64,000 nt of DNA from Roseibium aestuarii (GCF_008477545.1 NZ_VORA01000001.1:682001-746000), one strand, 5' to 3'. Numbered from the stretch's first letter, positions 1-8,841 are shown. Numbers and translations: made by a program. The notes: a model not told the origin generated them from the letters alone.

Positions 1-28
1 CTTCCTGCAGAAGGTGGCCGCCAGCTAG
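1..28 (+). CDS. Possible C-terminal tail of a gene cut by the window edge
   Basis: One plus-strand frame runs open from the window edge for eight codons (reading FLQKVAAS) and ends with TAG at 26-28. It would converge on the protoglobin gene, whose stop is at 63. Eight residues are too few to identify a family, and the frame may be chance. It is listed only because a gene ending here would explain the short non-coding gap that follows. Confidence 0.25.
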
Positions 29-62
29 GCGGCCTGGGCCGGAAAGGCCGGGCAGGTGCCCG

Positions 63-611
63 TCAGTCCACGTAGACGAGGTAATAGGCGCTGGCGGCGA
101 GAGCCATGTCCAGGTGGACGAGGCGGGTAACGGAGCGCGTGAGCCTTTCCGTCTGGCCTGCCGGCAGGTTCGATGCGCAAATCAGCGTGGTGAACCGGTC
201 GGCCAGCCAGCCATAGGCCAGCAGGAAGTCGCGCATGCTGATTTCCAGCCTGTGGTGCATCAGCCCCAGACGCCGCACGCCCTCCAGATATTGCTTGTCC
301 GGCCCTTTGACGAAGAGTTCGTGCCAATGGTCGATCTGCCGATCGATCAGCCGGTTCAGATCGAAGTCCCGGTGCATCGTGAAGAGGCGGACGAGGGGCT
401 TCGTGCGATAGAAGTCCTCCAGCAGCGGGCGCATCTCCGGCGCGAGAATGGTCCAGGCTTCCCGCCCATTGAGAAGATCGACGGGTCCGATCTCCAGGTG
501 TTCAAGAGACACTTCAAGACCAAGGGTTGCATTGCGTATCACGGGCCGGTTTCCTTCTTGCGTTTCCGGTTTCCATGGCTTAGCAACAATATCGATATTC
601 AAATATAACAT
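63..611 (-). CDS. Stand-alone protoglobin / globin-sensor domain protein
   Basis: A single-domain protein of up to 182 aa resembling protoglobins and the N-terminal sensor of globin-coupled sensors. Visible hallmarks are a helix ending LLEDFYRTKPLVR, the RQIDHWHELF segment, and LGLMHHRLEI followed by FLLAY, which matches the F-helix pattern IGxxHxRIxV. The first His (residue 119 from the 611 start) is the likely proximal haem ligand. No output domain (MCP, GGDEF, kinase) is fused, so it probably binds O2 or NO by itself or signals through a partner. It is divergent from an NsrR-type regulator, which points to NO/O2 physiology. The start is uncertain: ATG at 611 puts a perfect palindrome (588-599) inside the first codons, and a GTG at 542 is an alternative. 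Confidence 0.7.
   Translation of the reverse strand: MLYLNIDIVAKPWKPETQEGNRPVIRNATLGLEVSLEHLEIGPVDLLNGREAWTILAPEMRPLLEDFYRTKPLVRLFTMHRDFDLNRLIDRQIDHWHELFVKGPDKQYLEGVRRLGLMHHRLEISMRDFLLAYGWLADRFTTLICASNLPAGQTERLTRSVTRLVHLDMALAASAYYLVYVD
588..599. promoter_or_regulatory. AT-rich palindrome in the divergent protoglobin/nsrR-like region
   Basis: AATATCGATATT is a perfect 12-bp palindrome inside a strikingly AT-rich stretch (about 586-637) in otherwise GC-rich DNA. It lies between, or at the edge of, two divergent genes. NsrR sites are AT-rich dyads, so this stretch is a plausible operator or shared promoter. The match to a particular consensus is not exact, so the regulator is an inference. Confidence 0.4.
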
Positions 612-640
612 ATTGATTATATTATATTCATTCTGAAAGT

Positions 641-679
641 TTGCGCCGCGGCAGGGCGCATTTGCCTGCGCCGGCGCAA
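641..679. promoter_or_regulatory. Inverted repeat in the nsrR-like gene leader
   Basis: TTGCGCCG (641-648) and CGGCGCAA (672-679) are perfect reverse complements. The pairing continues inward (GCAGG with CCTGC) with two mismatches. The repeat ends about 17 bases before the preferred ATG at 697. It could be an operator or an RNA hairpin in the leader. Confidence 0.4.
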
Positions 680-696
680 GTATGAAAGAGGAAGAG

Positions 697-1146
697 ATGC
701 GCCTGACGGAGAGGACGGATACTGCCTTCAGGATCTTGATGTACCTGGGTCTTCATCGCGGCACCCGCTGCGCCATCGACGACGTCGTCGAGCGCTGCAA
801 GGCCCATCGGTCGCAGGTGGTGGCGGCCGTCCAGGTGCTGCGCAAGGCGGGCTATATCGAAAGCTCTGCGGGACGGTCCGGCGGCATCTGGCTGGCGAGG
901 GAGCCGGAGGAGATCGATCTGGGTTCCGTGGTCACCCTGATGGAGACGGATCTCTGTCTGGCCCAATGTTTTCAGGCCTCCCGCAGCGGACAGTGTTCCC
1001 TCTATGCGGAATGCCTGCTGCGTCCCGCCCTGAAGAAGGCGCTCGATGCCTTCTTCGAAGAACTGCGGAACATTTCACTGCGCGACATCCTTCACAACGG
1101 CGACCGCCTGCGCGCCTTGCTCGGCTCTCCGCGCGGCGCTGTCTAG
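697..1146 (+). CDS. nsrR: Rrf2-family regulator, NsrR-like
   Basis: A 149-aa Rrf2 winged-helix regulator. The N-terminus MRLTERTDTAFRILMYLG and the wing segment SAGRSGGIWLA are typical of the family. Three cysteines sit in the cluster-binding arrangement of NsrR (CLAQCF, then SGQCSLYAEC, with an additional Cys), so an NO-sensitive Fe-S cluster is likely. NsrR represses NO-detoxification genes, and the neighbouring protoglobin fits that role. The ATG at 697 is preferred because GAGGAAGAG lies directly before it; an in-frame ATG at 682 lacks this. IscR is less likely because the cysteine spacing and length resemble NsrR. A bidirectional terminator follows at 1187. Confidence 0.78.
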   Translation: MRLTERTDTAFRILMYLGLHRGTRCAIDDVVERCKAHRSQVVAAVQVLRKAGYIESSAGRSGGIWLAREPEEIDLGSVVTLMETDLCLAQCFQASRSGQCSLYAECLLRPALKKALDAFFEELRNISLRDILHNGDRLRALLGSPRGAV

Positions 1147-1186
1147 GAACCCGCGTCCCAGCCGCCGGAGCCGCCCTGATGGCATG

Positions 1187-1216
1187 AAAAAACCCGGGCC
1201 AGTGACCCGGGTTTTT
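1187..1216. terminator. Bidirectional rho-independent terminator
   Basis: AAAAAACCCGGG (1187-1198) pairs across a 7-nt loop with CCCGGGTTTTT (1206-1216). There is a T-run on both strands. It lies between the convergent nsrR-like gene and ugd, and can serve both. Confidence 0.88.
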
Positions 1217-1266
1217 CGCATTTCAGTGGCTACGGCGAGCCGGTGCCCCACAGCGGGGCGGCGGCC

Positions 1267-2574
1267 TCAGTAGGCCCGGCCGACGCTCACATAGTCGAAG
1301 CCGCGCTCGGACATGTAGTCGGGCTTGTAGATGTTGCGCAGGTCGATCACCTTCGGTGCCTTCACCAGGCTCTTCACCCGGTCCAGATCCAGCGCACGGA
1401 ACTGATCCCACTCGGTGATGATCACCACCGCATCCGCATTCTCGATGGCGTGATAGGGGCCGTCGCAGAACATCAGATCCGGCATGATCTTGCTGGCTTC
1501 ATGCATGGAGGCCGGATCATAGGCGCGCAGGTTGGCGCCTGCCTCCTTCAGCTTGGCCACGATGTCGATGGCCGGTGCCTCGCGCATGTCATCGGTGTTG
1601 GGCTTGAAGGCAAGTCCCAGCAGGGCAATGGTCTTGCCCTTGACGGAGCCCCCCATGGCCGCGATGACCTTGTCGGCCATCTTCTTCTTGCGCTCCGCAT
1701 TCACCTCGATGACGCTGTCGACGATCTTCAGCGTCGCGCCCGCGTCATGTCCGATCTTCGACAGGGCCAGCGTGTCCTTCGGGAAGCAGGAACCGCCATA
1801 GCCGGGGCCGGCATGGAGGAACTTGGAGCCGATGCGGTTGTCGAGGCCGATGCCGCGCGACACTTCCTGCACATTGGCGCCCACCTTCTCGCAGAGATCG
1901 GCGATCTCGTTGATGAAGGTGATCTTCACGGCCAGGAAGGCGTTGGCCGCATACTTGATCAGCTCGGAGGTGCGGCGGCGGGTGACGATGATCGGCGTCT
2001 CGTTCAGATAGAGCGGGCGATAGAGCTCGCGCATGACGGAAACGGCGCGGTCATCCTCGGTGCCGACGACCACCCGGTCCGGGCGCTTGAAGTCGTTGAT
2101 GGCGGCCCCTTCGCGCAGGAACTCCGGATTGGAGACCACTGCGAACTGGGCGTCCGGGTTCGTGCGGGCGATGATCGCTTCCACTTCGTCGCCGGTGCCG
2201 ACCGGAACGGTCGACTTGGTCACGACGACGGTGAAGCCTTCGATCAGGCCGGCGATTTCCTCGGCAGCCGCGTAGACATAGGAGAGATCCGCATGCCCAT
2301 CGCCGCGACGGGTCGGGGTGCCCACGGCAATGAAGACCGCATCCGCCTGGCGGATGGCGTCCTGCGGATCGGTGGTGAAGGACAGGCGCTGCTCGGCCAC
2401 GTTCTTGGCCACCAGTTCCTGCAGTCCCGGTTCGTAGATCGGAATGCTGCCCGCATTGAGGGCGTCAATCTTGGAGGCATCCTTGTCGATACAGGTGACC
2501 TGGTGTCCGAAATCCGCAAAGCAGGCACCGGAAACAAGTCCGACATAGCCTGTCCCAATCATTGCAACGCGCAT
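1267..2574 (-). CDS. ugd: UDP-glucose 6-dehydrogenase
   Basis: A 435-aa NAD-dependent enzyme that oxidises UDP-glucose to UDP-glucuronate for exopolysaccharide, capsule or lipopolysaccharide sugars in the cytoplasm. The N-terminal Rossmann motif is MIGTGYVGLVSG. The catalytic cysteine is in GPGYGGSCFPKD, and a C-terminal UDP-binding domain follows. Length fits the bacterial Ugd/RkpK group. The ATG at 2574 is chosen because AGGA and GGA lie just upstream; a TTG four codons earlier is unlikely. The gene appears monocistronic, with a terminator at 1187-1216 downstream. No other polysaccharide genes are visible here. Confidence 0.95.
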   Translation of the reverse strand: MRVAMIGTGYVGLVSGACFADFGHQVTCIDKDASKIDALNAGSIPIYEPGLQELVAKNVAEQRLSFTTDPQDAIRQADAVFIAVGTPTRRGDGHADLSYVYAAAEEIAGLIEGFTVVVTKSTVPVGTGDEVEAIIARTNPDAQFAVVSNPEFLREGAAINDFKRPDRVVVGTEDDRAVSVMRELYRPLYLNETPIIVTRRRTSELIKYAANAFLAVKITFINEIADLCEKVGANVQEVSRGIGLDNRIGSKFLHAGPGYGGSCFPKDTLALSKIGHDAGATLKIVDSVIEVNAERKKKMADKVIAAMGGSVKGKTIALLGLAFKPNTDDMREAPAIDIVAKLKEAGANLRAYDPASMHEASKIMPDLMFCDGPYHAIENADAVVIITEWDQFRALDLDRVKSLVKAPKVIDLRNIYKPDYMSERGFDYVSVGRAY

Positions 2575-2586
2575 GTAAACGTCCAA

Positions 2587-3189
2587 TCCTGTTCAAATTT
2601 TCAGGCAGGTGGTGAGGTGTGACCCATTGGTTCACCTGCTAACAAGTGACCATTGCCGTACCATGACACCATGGACGATGCGACGGAAAATGTGGCGTTT
2701 CCGCGCATCTGCGCACAAAGACTGTGCGCATGGTTTATTGCCAAACCTGACAGGAGCGAAATTTCTGGCAGTGGACCTGGGGCGACCCGGTGGACCGGGC
2801 TTCGACCGGATCCCTCAGGCGGGGCACCGTTTCCCTGTCGTCACTGCGACGTGCAGCAACCGCAGCCCCGCCATGATATTTGCATCTTGAGTGTTTCGGA
2901 AGATTTCCCCGGTGGTCTTTGCGGGCGAGTCAGGGCAAAGTGACGCAGCGCATGCTGAGGGAAGCTGGCATTGCGCGCGGCACGTGTCCTCCTGCCGATC
3001 CTGTTGCGCGGGGGAACGGCTCTTGCGCGCGGGCGGTGACCTCACGGCTCGTGCCGTACGGGATGGCGATCGAGCCAGCGCGCGTGCAGCCGATGACCTT
3101 CCCGCTTCACTTTCCGGAATGCCGAGCGGATCAGATCCGGGAGGCGGGCCGTCGTTGTTTTTGATTTGAGAGTCCAGGGTTTTTCTCTG
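2587..3189. other. 600-bp intergenic region between ugd and the autotransporter gene
   Basis: No convincing gene was found; the open frames here have no recognisable domain. The region must hold the ugd promoter and probably that of the autotransporter gene. It contains an inverted repeat GCAGGTG (2605-2611) / CACCTGC (2633-2639) just upstream of ugd, and a stronger dyad at 2710-2730 listed separately. Confidence 0.5.
2710..2730. promoter_or_regulatory. Dyad TGCGCACA-N5-TGTGCGCA
   Basis: TGCGCACA (2710-2717) and TGTGCGCA (2723-2730) are perfect reverse complements around a 5-nt spacer. The site lies about 135 bp upstream of ugd and 460 bp upstream of the autotransporter start. Its shape is that of a dimeric regulator operator, but no cognate regulator can be named from the sequence. 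Confidence 0.45.
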
Positions 3190-6100
3190 ATGGGTCTTTT
3201 TGTGTCGTCGCATTCCGGTTCTTCCCATTGCACCGCGCGCCCGGTCATCGTTTGTGCCGAGACCAAGCATTCCTCGTCTGCCGCGCTGAAGCGCTCATTG
3301 CTCACCGCGGCTGCCCTGGTCATCGCGAGCCCTGCGGGGGCCTTCGATCAGATCGTGGGCTCCGAGACAGTCATCGGTGGCGGCATTGGCGGCACGCTGG
3401 GCTCCCCTTACGATTCGTCCTCCTTCCTGAGCATCGGGCCGAGCGGAGGAGATGGAAGTCTGACGGTCTCGAATGGAGGTCAGGTGACCGGCGTCGAGCT
3501 GTCGGTTGGGGAGAGCATCGGAAATACCGGTGAGCTGACCATTACGGGCACCGGAAGTCTGGCGAGTTTTTCGACTTCAGCAGAGATCGGGGGCACCGGC
3601 GTCGGCATACTCACGGTTTCTGATGACGGCACATTCCGTCTTGGTGCGGGTGAGGCTCTTGCCGTTGCGGCTGGGGTTTCCTCCACCGGCACCGTGGAAA
3701 TTGGCGCGGCAGAGGGCGAGGCGGCAGCCGGTGCCGGGGCTCTGGAGGTTGACGAAATCACCTTCGGGGCAGGGCTTGGCACCCTCGTTTTCAATCATAC
3801 AGATACGGACTATGTCCTGGGTGCGGACCTCACGAAGGGCGCGGGAACCTCGAAACTTCAGCATCTGGCCGGGCACACGACACTGACTGGCGCAGTGGAT
3901 CTGACGGAACTCAACCTCGTCTCCGGCACGCTGGTCGGCACGGCAGCGGCATCAGCCGGCGACATTCTGGTTTCGGGGACATCGGGCAAGAGCACGGAAC
4001 TTCGGCTCTCCGGCAGCAATGCTCACTGGTCCACACCTCGTTTCTTCTACTTTTCGTCGACCGGGCCCGCGACGCTGACGCTGGAAAACGGCGGATACGT
4101 GAGTGCACAGACGGCCGTACTCGCAGCGGCTCCCGGCGTGGCGGCCCACATTTCCATCTCGGGCGCGACCAGCGGACTGGTGGCTTCAGATATCGCCTAC
4201 GTCGGGATCAGCGGAACCGCCATCGTGTCCCTGACCGGTGGCGGGGGCCTTGCCAGCATCTCCGACATGGTCCTGGGATATGCCCCTGGCAGCAATGCCC
4301 TGGTCACCGTGTCCGGTGCGGGCAGCACGCTGGGCTCCTATCAGAACGTCCGGATGGGACTGGATGGCGGCGCGACCGTAACCCTCTCGGACGGCGGGAA
4401 GCTTGTGGCATCCGGCGGCGACAGTCTGAACAATATCGGGACCGTCCGCCTCGGTGCGTTGAATGGAACCGCCGGCATCCTGAACATCGGCGCTGCGGCC
4501 GGGGATACGGCAGCTGCAGCCGGCTCCGTTGCGGCCGGTACGGTGATGTTCACCGACGGCTCCTCAAGCAAGCTGGTCTTCAACCACTCGGAGACGTCCT
4601 ACGACTTCAATCCGGCACTCCAGGGTGGCGGTGCCCTCGAGTTCTATTCCGGCACGACCAGCATCCGGGGAGATCTGTCGTCTTATACGGGGACCTTCGA
4701 CGTTTTTGGCGGCACGGCCATCATGACCGGGGCCTTTGATGATGACGTCACCGTGTTTTCCGGGGGGCGGCTCGCGATCAACGACACGGCGACCGGGCAG
4801 CTGTCGATCAGCTCCGGCGGCACCCTTGGTGGCACGGGTGTGGTCTCGGATGTGGTGCTGGCGGCCGGTGCGGCACTGGCGCCGGGCAATTCCATCGGCA
4901 CGCTGACGGTCAGCGGCGGGCTTGATCTGGTCACCGGCAGCACTCTTGAAATCGAGGTCAACGCGGCCGGCCAGTCCGACCTTCTGGAGGCTTCGGGTGC
5001 TGTTGCCATTGCCAATGGAGCAATCCTCTCGGTGCTCGCGGAAAACGGAACTGACACGGGCGTCACCTATGGCGACAGCACGGATTACACCATCCTGCGC
5101 GGTGCCGCCCTGTCCGGCCGCTTCGATACGGTGACCGACAGCTTTGCCTATCTCGATGCCGAGGTTGCCTACTCCGCAACGGAGGCGACCCTGACCCTGA
5201 GCCGTAATGACATCAGCTTCGGCGCCCTCGGGTCCACACCGAACCAGACCCGCGCGGGTGGGGGGGTGGAAAGCCTCGGCAATGGCAATCCGCTTTTCAA
5301 TGCAGTGCGCGGGCTGCCCGCCGGGCAACCGGGCTCCGCGTTCCAGCAGCTGTCGGGCGAGACCTATGCGGGCCTCCAGACGGCCATGATCGGCGACGGG
5401 GGCATCTTGCGCGGCGCCGCGCTACAGCGGCTCAGCGGTTTCGGCCCGTCTGGCGGTGCAGGGGCCCTTGCCTTCAATGGCGAGGGGAGCGTTCCGGTTC
5501 TCGAGCAGGTGAATGCCCAGATCTGGGGGCGCGGCTTTGGCGGCTGGGGCACGGTGGATGCGACGGCCGGAACGGCAGAGGTCAATCGCCGGGGCGGCGG
5601 CCTGCTCACCGGTCTGGACGCCGAAATCCTGCCCGACTGGCGCACCGGCCTCATGGCCGGGTGGTCCAGGAGCCTGTTCGACTCCCCGCTCAATGCCACG
5701 ACCGGGACCACGGACAGCTTCCATGTCGGGGTCTATGGTGGAACCGCCTGGGACCTGGGGCAGGGATCTCTCGGGCTTCGTCTGGGCGCGTCCTACGCTT
5801 ATCACGCGGTCGAGAGCGCCCGCACCGTCGCCTTCACCGGTTTCAGTGACCGCCTTGCGGCCGACTATGACGCGGGAACTGCCCAGGGCTTCGTCGAACT
5901 CGGCTGGAGCCTGCCCATGGGGCGGGCGGTGATGGAGCCCTATGTGGGCCTCGCTGTGCTGCACCAGCACAGCGACGGGTTTACGGAAACCGGAGGCGCA
6001 GCCGCGCTTTCCGTTGCCTTCGATACGGCCGTCCAGGGGGTCAGTACCCTGGGCTTGCGGGGCAGCGCGATCCTGGCGCAGACACCGGATCTGACCACGG

Positions 6101-6351
6101 CTCTGACCGGGGGGCTTGGTTGGCGTCACGGCTTCGGCGACACGGACCCGACCCTGTCCATGCGCTTCGCCTCGGGCGGCAATTCCTTCGACATTGCCGG
6201 GGCGCCGATGGCGACCGACACCGCCTTGCTCGAAGCCGGGCTGAAGATGACCTATCAGGACCGCCTGTCGGTGGATGTCTCCTATCAGGGAGAGCTGGGG
6301 CAGGGTGTTCGCGACCATGGGGCGCGGGCGGGCGTGCGGCTCGCCTTCTGA
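3190..6351 (+). CDS. Autotransporter (type Va) with a repeat-rich beta-helix passenger
   Basis: A surface protein of about 1053 aa. A signal segment (LKRSLLTAAALVIASPAGA) is preceded by a polar N-terminal extension of about 35 residues. The passenger (about 60-700) is built of Gly/Thr/Ser-rich short beta repeats such as LTVSNGGQV, ELTITGTGS and LVTVSGAGS, like the T5SS/PEP-CTERM-associated repeats. A conserved GGTLGGTGVV...APGNSIGTL segment follows near 545-570. The last roughly 280 residues, from about WGRGFGGWG, form the beta-barrel, ending VRLAF with a terminal Phe as expected for Bam-assembled barrels. The passenger probably acts as an adhesin, but no catalytic motif is visible. The start is uncertain: ATG 3190 has no clear RBS, and TTG 3166 is possible. 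Confidence 0.85.
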   Translation: MGLFVSSHSGSSHCTARPVIVCAETKHSSSAALKRSLLTAAALVIASPAGAFDQIVGSETVIGGGIGGTLGSPYDSSSFLSIGPSGGDGSLTVSNGGQVTGVELSVGESIGNTGELTITGTGSLASFSTSAEIGGTGVGILTVSDDGTFRLGAGEALAVAAGVSSTGTVEIGAAEGEAAAGAGALEVDEITFGAGLGTLVFNHTDTDYVLGADLTKGAGTSKLQHLAGHTTLTGAVDLTELNLVSGTLVGTAAASAGDILVSGTSGKSTELRLSGSNAHWSTPRFFYFSSTGPATLTLENGGYVSAQTAVLAAAPGVAAHISISGATSGLVASDIAYVGISGTAIVSLTGGGGLASISDMVLGYAPGSNALVTVSGAGSTLGSYQNVRMGLDGGATVTLSDGGKLVASGGDSLNNIGTVRLGALNGTAGILNIGAAAGDTAAAAGSVAAGTVMFTDGSSSKLVFNHSETSYDFNPALQGGGALEFYSGTTSIRGDLSSYTGTFDVFGGTAIMTGAFDDDVTVFSGGRLAINDTATGQLSISSGGTLGGTGVVSDVVLAAGAALAPGNSIGTLTVSGGLDLVTGSTLEIEVNAAGQSDLLEASGAVAIANGAILSVLAENGTDTGVTYGDSTDYTILRGAALSGRFDTVTDSFAYLDAEVAYSATEATLTLSRNDISFGALGSTPNQTRAGGGVESLGNGNPLFNAVRGLPAGQPGSAFQQLSGETYAGLQTAMIGDGGILRGAALQRLSGFGPSGGAGALAFNGEGSVPVLEQVNAQIWGRGFGGWGTVDATAGTAEVNRRGGGLLTGLDAEILPDWRTGLMAGWSRSLFDSPLNATTGTTDSFHVGVYGGTAWDLGQGSLGLRLGASYAYHAVESARTVAFTGFSDRLAADYDAGTAQGFVELGWSLPMGRAVMEPYVGLAVLHQHSDGFTETGGAAALSVAFDTAVQGVSTLGLRGSAILAQTPDLTTALTGGLGWRHGFGDTDPTLSMRFASGGNSFDIAGAPMATDTALLEAGLKMTYQDRLSVDVSYQGELGQGVRDHGARAGVRLAF

Positions 6352-6502
6352 GCGGGGCGGGCAGCCAGGACCTGAGATCGGTGGCAAGGCCCGCGCACGA
6401 GGGGCGCAGGGCCTGCGCAGAGGATGCGGGACAACGCCGCGCCTCTGCTTGACGGGCGGCTGCTTCTGGGCAATGTTTGCGGTGACTACATCACCGGATC
6501 CC

Positions 6503-7123
6503 ATGTCGACCTCCTATCACCACGGAAACCTGCGCGAGGCGCTGATCAGGCGCGCGATCGAGATCCTCAGCACCGAGGGCATCGAGGCGCTGAGCCTGCG
6601 CGCCCTGGCGCGCCATCTTGGCGTCAGCCATGCCGCGCCCTTGCGCCATTTCCAGACCAAGGCCGATCTTCTAGGCGCCATCGCCAACGAGGGCGTGCAG
6701 CGGGTGGTGACGCTCGCCCGCTCCTATGACGACCTGCCGGCGGGGCTTGTGCGCCTGCGCGCCATTGCCGGCGCCTATGCGGACTGGGCGATTGCCCATC
6801 CGGCGATCTACCAGATCATGCGCCTGCCGGATGTGATGCGCCACGCGCCGGCGGAAATGTCGGCGGCCGTTGGCCAGTTTGCCGACCGGATCCGCCAGGA
6901 AATCCGCGCCGCCCAGGCGGCCGGCTGGCGCCGGGACGAGGCGCCCGAGACCCTCTTCCTTCACCTGTCCGCGCTGACCGTGGGCACCGCCACCATGATG
7001 GCCGACCCCTTCTACGCGCCCTCCCGGACCAGGGCATCCTTGCGCGAACAGGTGATGGCCTCTCTTGACCTTTTCGTCGGACTGCCGCAGACGGCGGGCC
7101 GATCTCCTTGCGAACACGCCTGA
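6503..7123 (+). CDS. TetR/AcrR-family regulator
   Basis: A 206-aa repressor-type protein. It begins with MSTSYHHGNLREAL, a common start in one TetR branch. The helix-turn-helix is about residues 27-48 (LSLRALARHLGVSHAAPLRHF). The remainder is a helical ligand domain ending near SLDLFVGL. The gene lies 60 bp upstream of the FabMG-like reductase gene on the same strand, so it probably controls that gene and itself. The ATG at 6503 is preferred over one ten codons upstream because it gives the usual N-terminus. Confidence 0.88.
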   Translation: MSTSYHHGNLREALIRRAIEILSTEGIEALSLRALARHLGVSHAAPLRHFQTKADLLGAIANEGVQRVVTLARSYDDLPAGLVRLRAIAGAYADWAIAHPAIYQIMRLPDVMRHAPAEMSAAVGQFADRIRQEIRAAQAAGWRRDEAPETLFLHLSALTVGTATMMADPFYAPSRTRASLREQVMASLDLFVGLPQTAGRSPCEHA

Positions 7124-7183
7124 CCTGACGTCCCTTCCGGACCCGGTCGGCCCGACCTTGCTGATGAAAGACAGACAACCGAT

Positions 7184-8500
7184 ATGAAATCCCCCGTACC
7201 CCTGACCACCCTTCCCAAAAACGGCCTGTTCGGCGAGGGCGACATCTTCGTCCTCTTCGGTGAGCTCTTCGGCCGCGGCTATGCCACCGGCCTCATCGAA
7301 GCAGCGAAGGCCGCCGGCATGACGGTGGTGGGCGTGACGGTCGGTCGGCGCGACGAGACCGGTGCCCTGCGCGCCCTCACCGCGGAAGAGTTGGCGGAGG
7401 CGGAAGCCAATCTCGGCGGCAAGATCATCAACGTGCCCCTGATGGCCGGCTTTGACATGGACGCGCCGGAAGGCGGCAAGACGCCGACCGATCTGGTGGG
7501 CGAAATGTCCATCGACACCTGGCAGGAGCACAAGCTCGACTGGGACCACATCGCCCGCTGCCGCGAGATCGGCGTCGCCCGCTTCACCGCCGCGCTGGAC
7601 AAGGTCATGGCCGAGCTGGAAGGTCACATTCCGGCGGGCAAGAACGTCTTCTTCGCCCACACCATGGCTGGCGGCATTCCCCGCGCCAAGGTGTTCCTCG
7701 CCATCGCCAACCGCATCTACAAGGGCCGCGGCGCGCGCTATCAGCCGTCCCAGACCCTGGTGGAAAGCGATCTGGGCAAGCTCATCCTGCAGAATTTCGA
7801 TGAGGTGACGGCCAACAGCTTCGGTCACCTTCTGGCCGCCAGCAAGCCCCTGCGCGCAAAGATTGAGGCTGCCGGCGGCAAGGTGCGCTACAGCGCCTAT
7901 GGCTACCACGGCACCCGCATCCTGGTGGATGGCGAATACCGCTGGCAGACCTACACCAACTACACCCAGGGTTATGCCAAAATGCGCCTGGAGCAGTTTG
8001 CCGAGGCCGCCTGGGCCGAAGGCGTGCATGCCACGGTCTTCAACTGCCCGGAAATCCGCACCAACTCCTCCGACGTCTTCGCCGGCATCGAGCTGTCGCT
8101 CCTGCCGCTGCTTGAAGCCCTGCGCCAGGAAGGCAACGGCCCCTTCGTGGATGCACTCTGGCAGCAATGCGCAGAGCTGCTTCAGGATGGCACTTCGCTC
8201 GAAGACGTGCTCGCCATGGTGCGCGCCTATCAGATCGACGAGGTCATGCAGCCCTTCTACAACTTCGAAGCCTGGCCCATGCCCAACAGCGCCGAACAGG
8301 TGGACCGTACCGTCGGTCTTTCCCAGGACATCGTCGCCCTGCACAAGGACCGCAAGGCGCTTGTCAGTGATGTTCTGAGCCAGCATGTGGTCAATGCCAC
8401 CGGCGCCCTGATCTTCGGCGCCTCGACCGATGCCGGCGCACCGGTGCTCTGGCTCGACCACGACATCGTCGCCCGCCAGCTCATCGCCGACCACGCCTGA
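7184..8500 (+). CDS. Putative enoyl-ACP reductase, FabMG-like
   Basis: A 438-aa protein with an N-terminal nucleotide-binding fold (FGELFGRGYATGLIEAAKAAG, then VVGVTVGRR). The central segment YTNYTQGYAK gives a Y-x8-K spacing like that in FabV and related trans-2-enoyl reductases. From memory, proteins of this size and start are annotated as the FabMG family, a triclosan-tolerant enoyl-ACP reductase first recovered from a soil metagenome. This identification was not verified by a search. It follows a TetR gene by 60 bp and is followed by a strong terminator, so the pair forms a closed two-gene unit. A second, FabI-like reductase lies at 46398. Confidence 0.5.
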   Translation: MKSPVPLTTLPKNGLFGEGDIFVLFGELFGRGYATGLIEAAKAAGMTVVGVTVGRRDETGALRALTAEELAEAEANLGGKIINVPLMAGFDMDAPEGGKTPTDLVGEMSIDTWQEHKLDWDHIARCREIGVARFTAALDKVMAELEGHIPAGKNVFFAHTMAGGIPRAKVFLAIANRIYKGRGARYQPSQTLVESDLGKLILQNFDEVTANSFGHLLAASKPLRAKIEAAGGKVRYSAYGYHGTRILVDGEYRWQTYTNYTQGYAKMRLEQFAEAAWAEGVHATVFNCPEIRTNSSDVFAGIELSLLPLLEALRQEGNGPFVDALWQQCAELLQDGTSLEDVLAMVRAYQIDEVMQPFYNFEAWPMPNSAEQVDRTVGLSQDIVALHKDRKALVSDVLSQHVVNATGALIFGASTDAGAPVLWLDHDIVARQLIADHA

Positions 8501-8585
8501 GCGCAGGATGCGGATCATGGCGCACCCCGGGAAAGGGGGAAGCCCCAACCGCGTCGCCTGATCCCTCAAGTCCTTGAATGAAGAG

Positions 8586-8618
8586 AGCCCCGTGATCCCA
8601 GGATCGCGGGGCTTTTTT
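8586..8618 (+). terminator. Rho-independent terminator after the FabMG-like gene
   Basis: AGCCCCGTGATCC (8586-8598) pairs with GGATCGCGGGGCT (8601-8613), including one G-U pair, followed by a run of T. Confidence 0.9.
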
Positions 8619-8766
8619 CGCGCGTGAAGATGCTATCCGAAGGAATCGGGATCCAGGGCGCAGGCAACATCGAACGTGAACCCCGACGAATGCTGCGCCG
8701 AACGCGCGAAGGCAAGACTGAAGATCAGTTGCGTGATGCAAAGATGAGTGGGGAATTTCGGATAAA

Positions 8767-8841
<75 letters not shown>

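Noticed and set aside
1243-2622. 459-codon open frame on the plus strand antisense to ugd
   Set aside because: It is the mirror of a clear UDP-glucose dehydrogenase gene; high GC at third codon positions removes stops from the opposite strand. No domain is recognisable.
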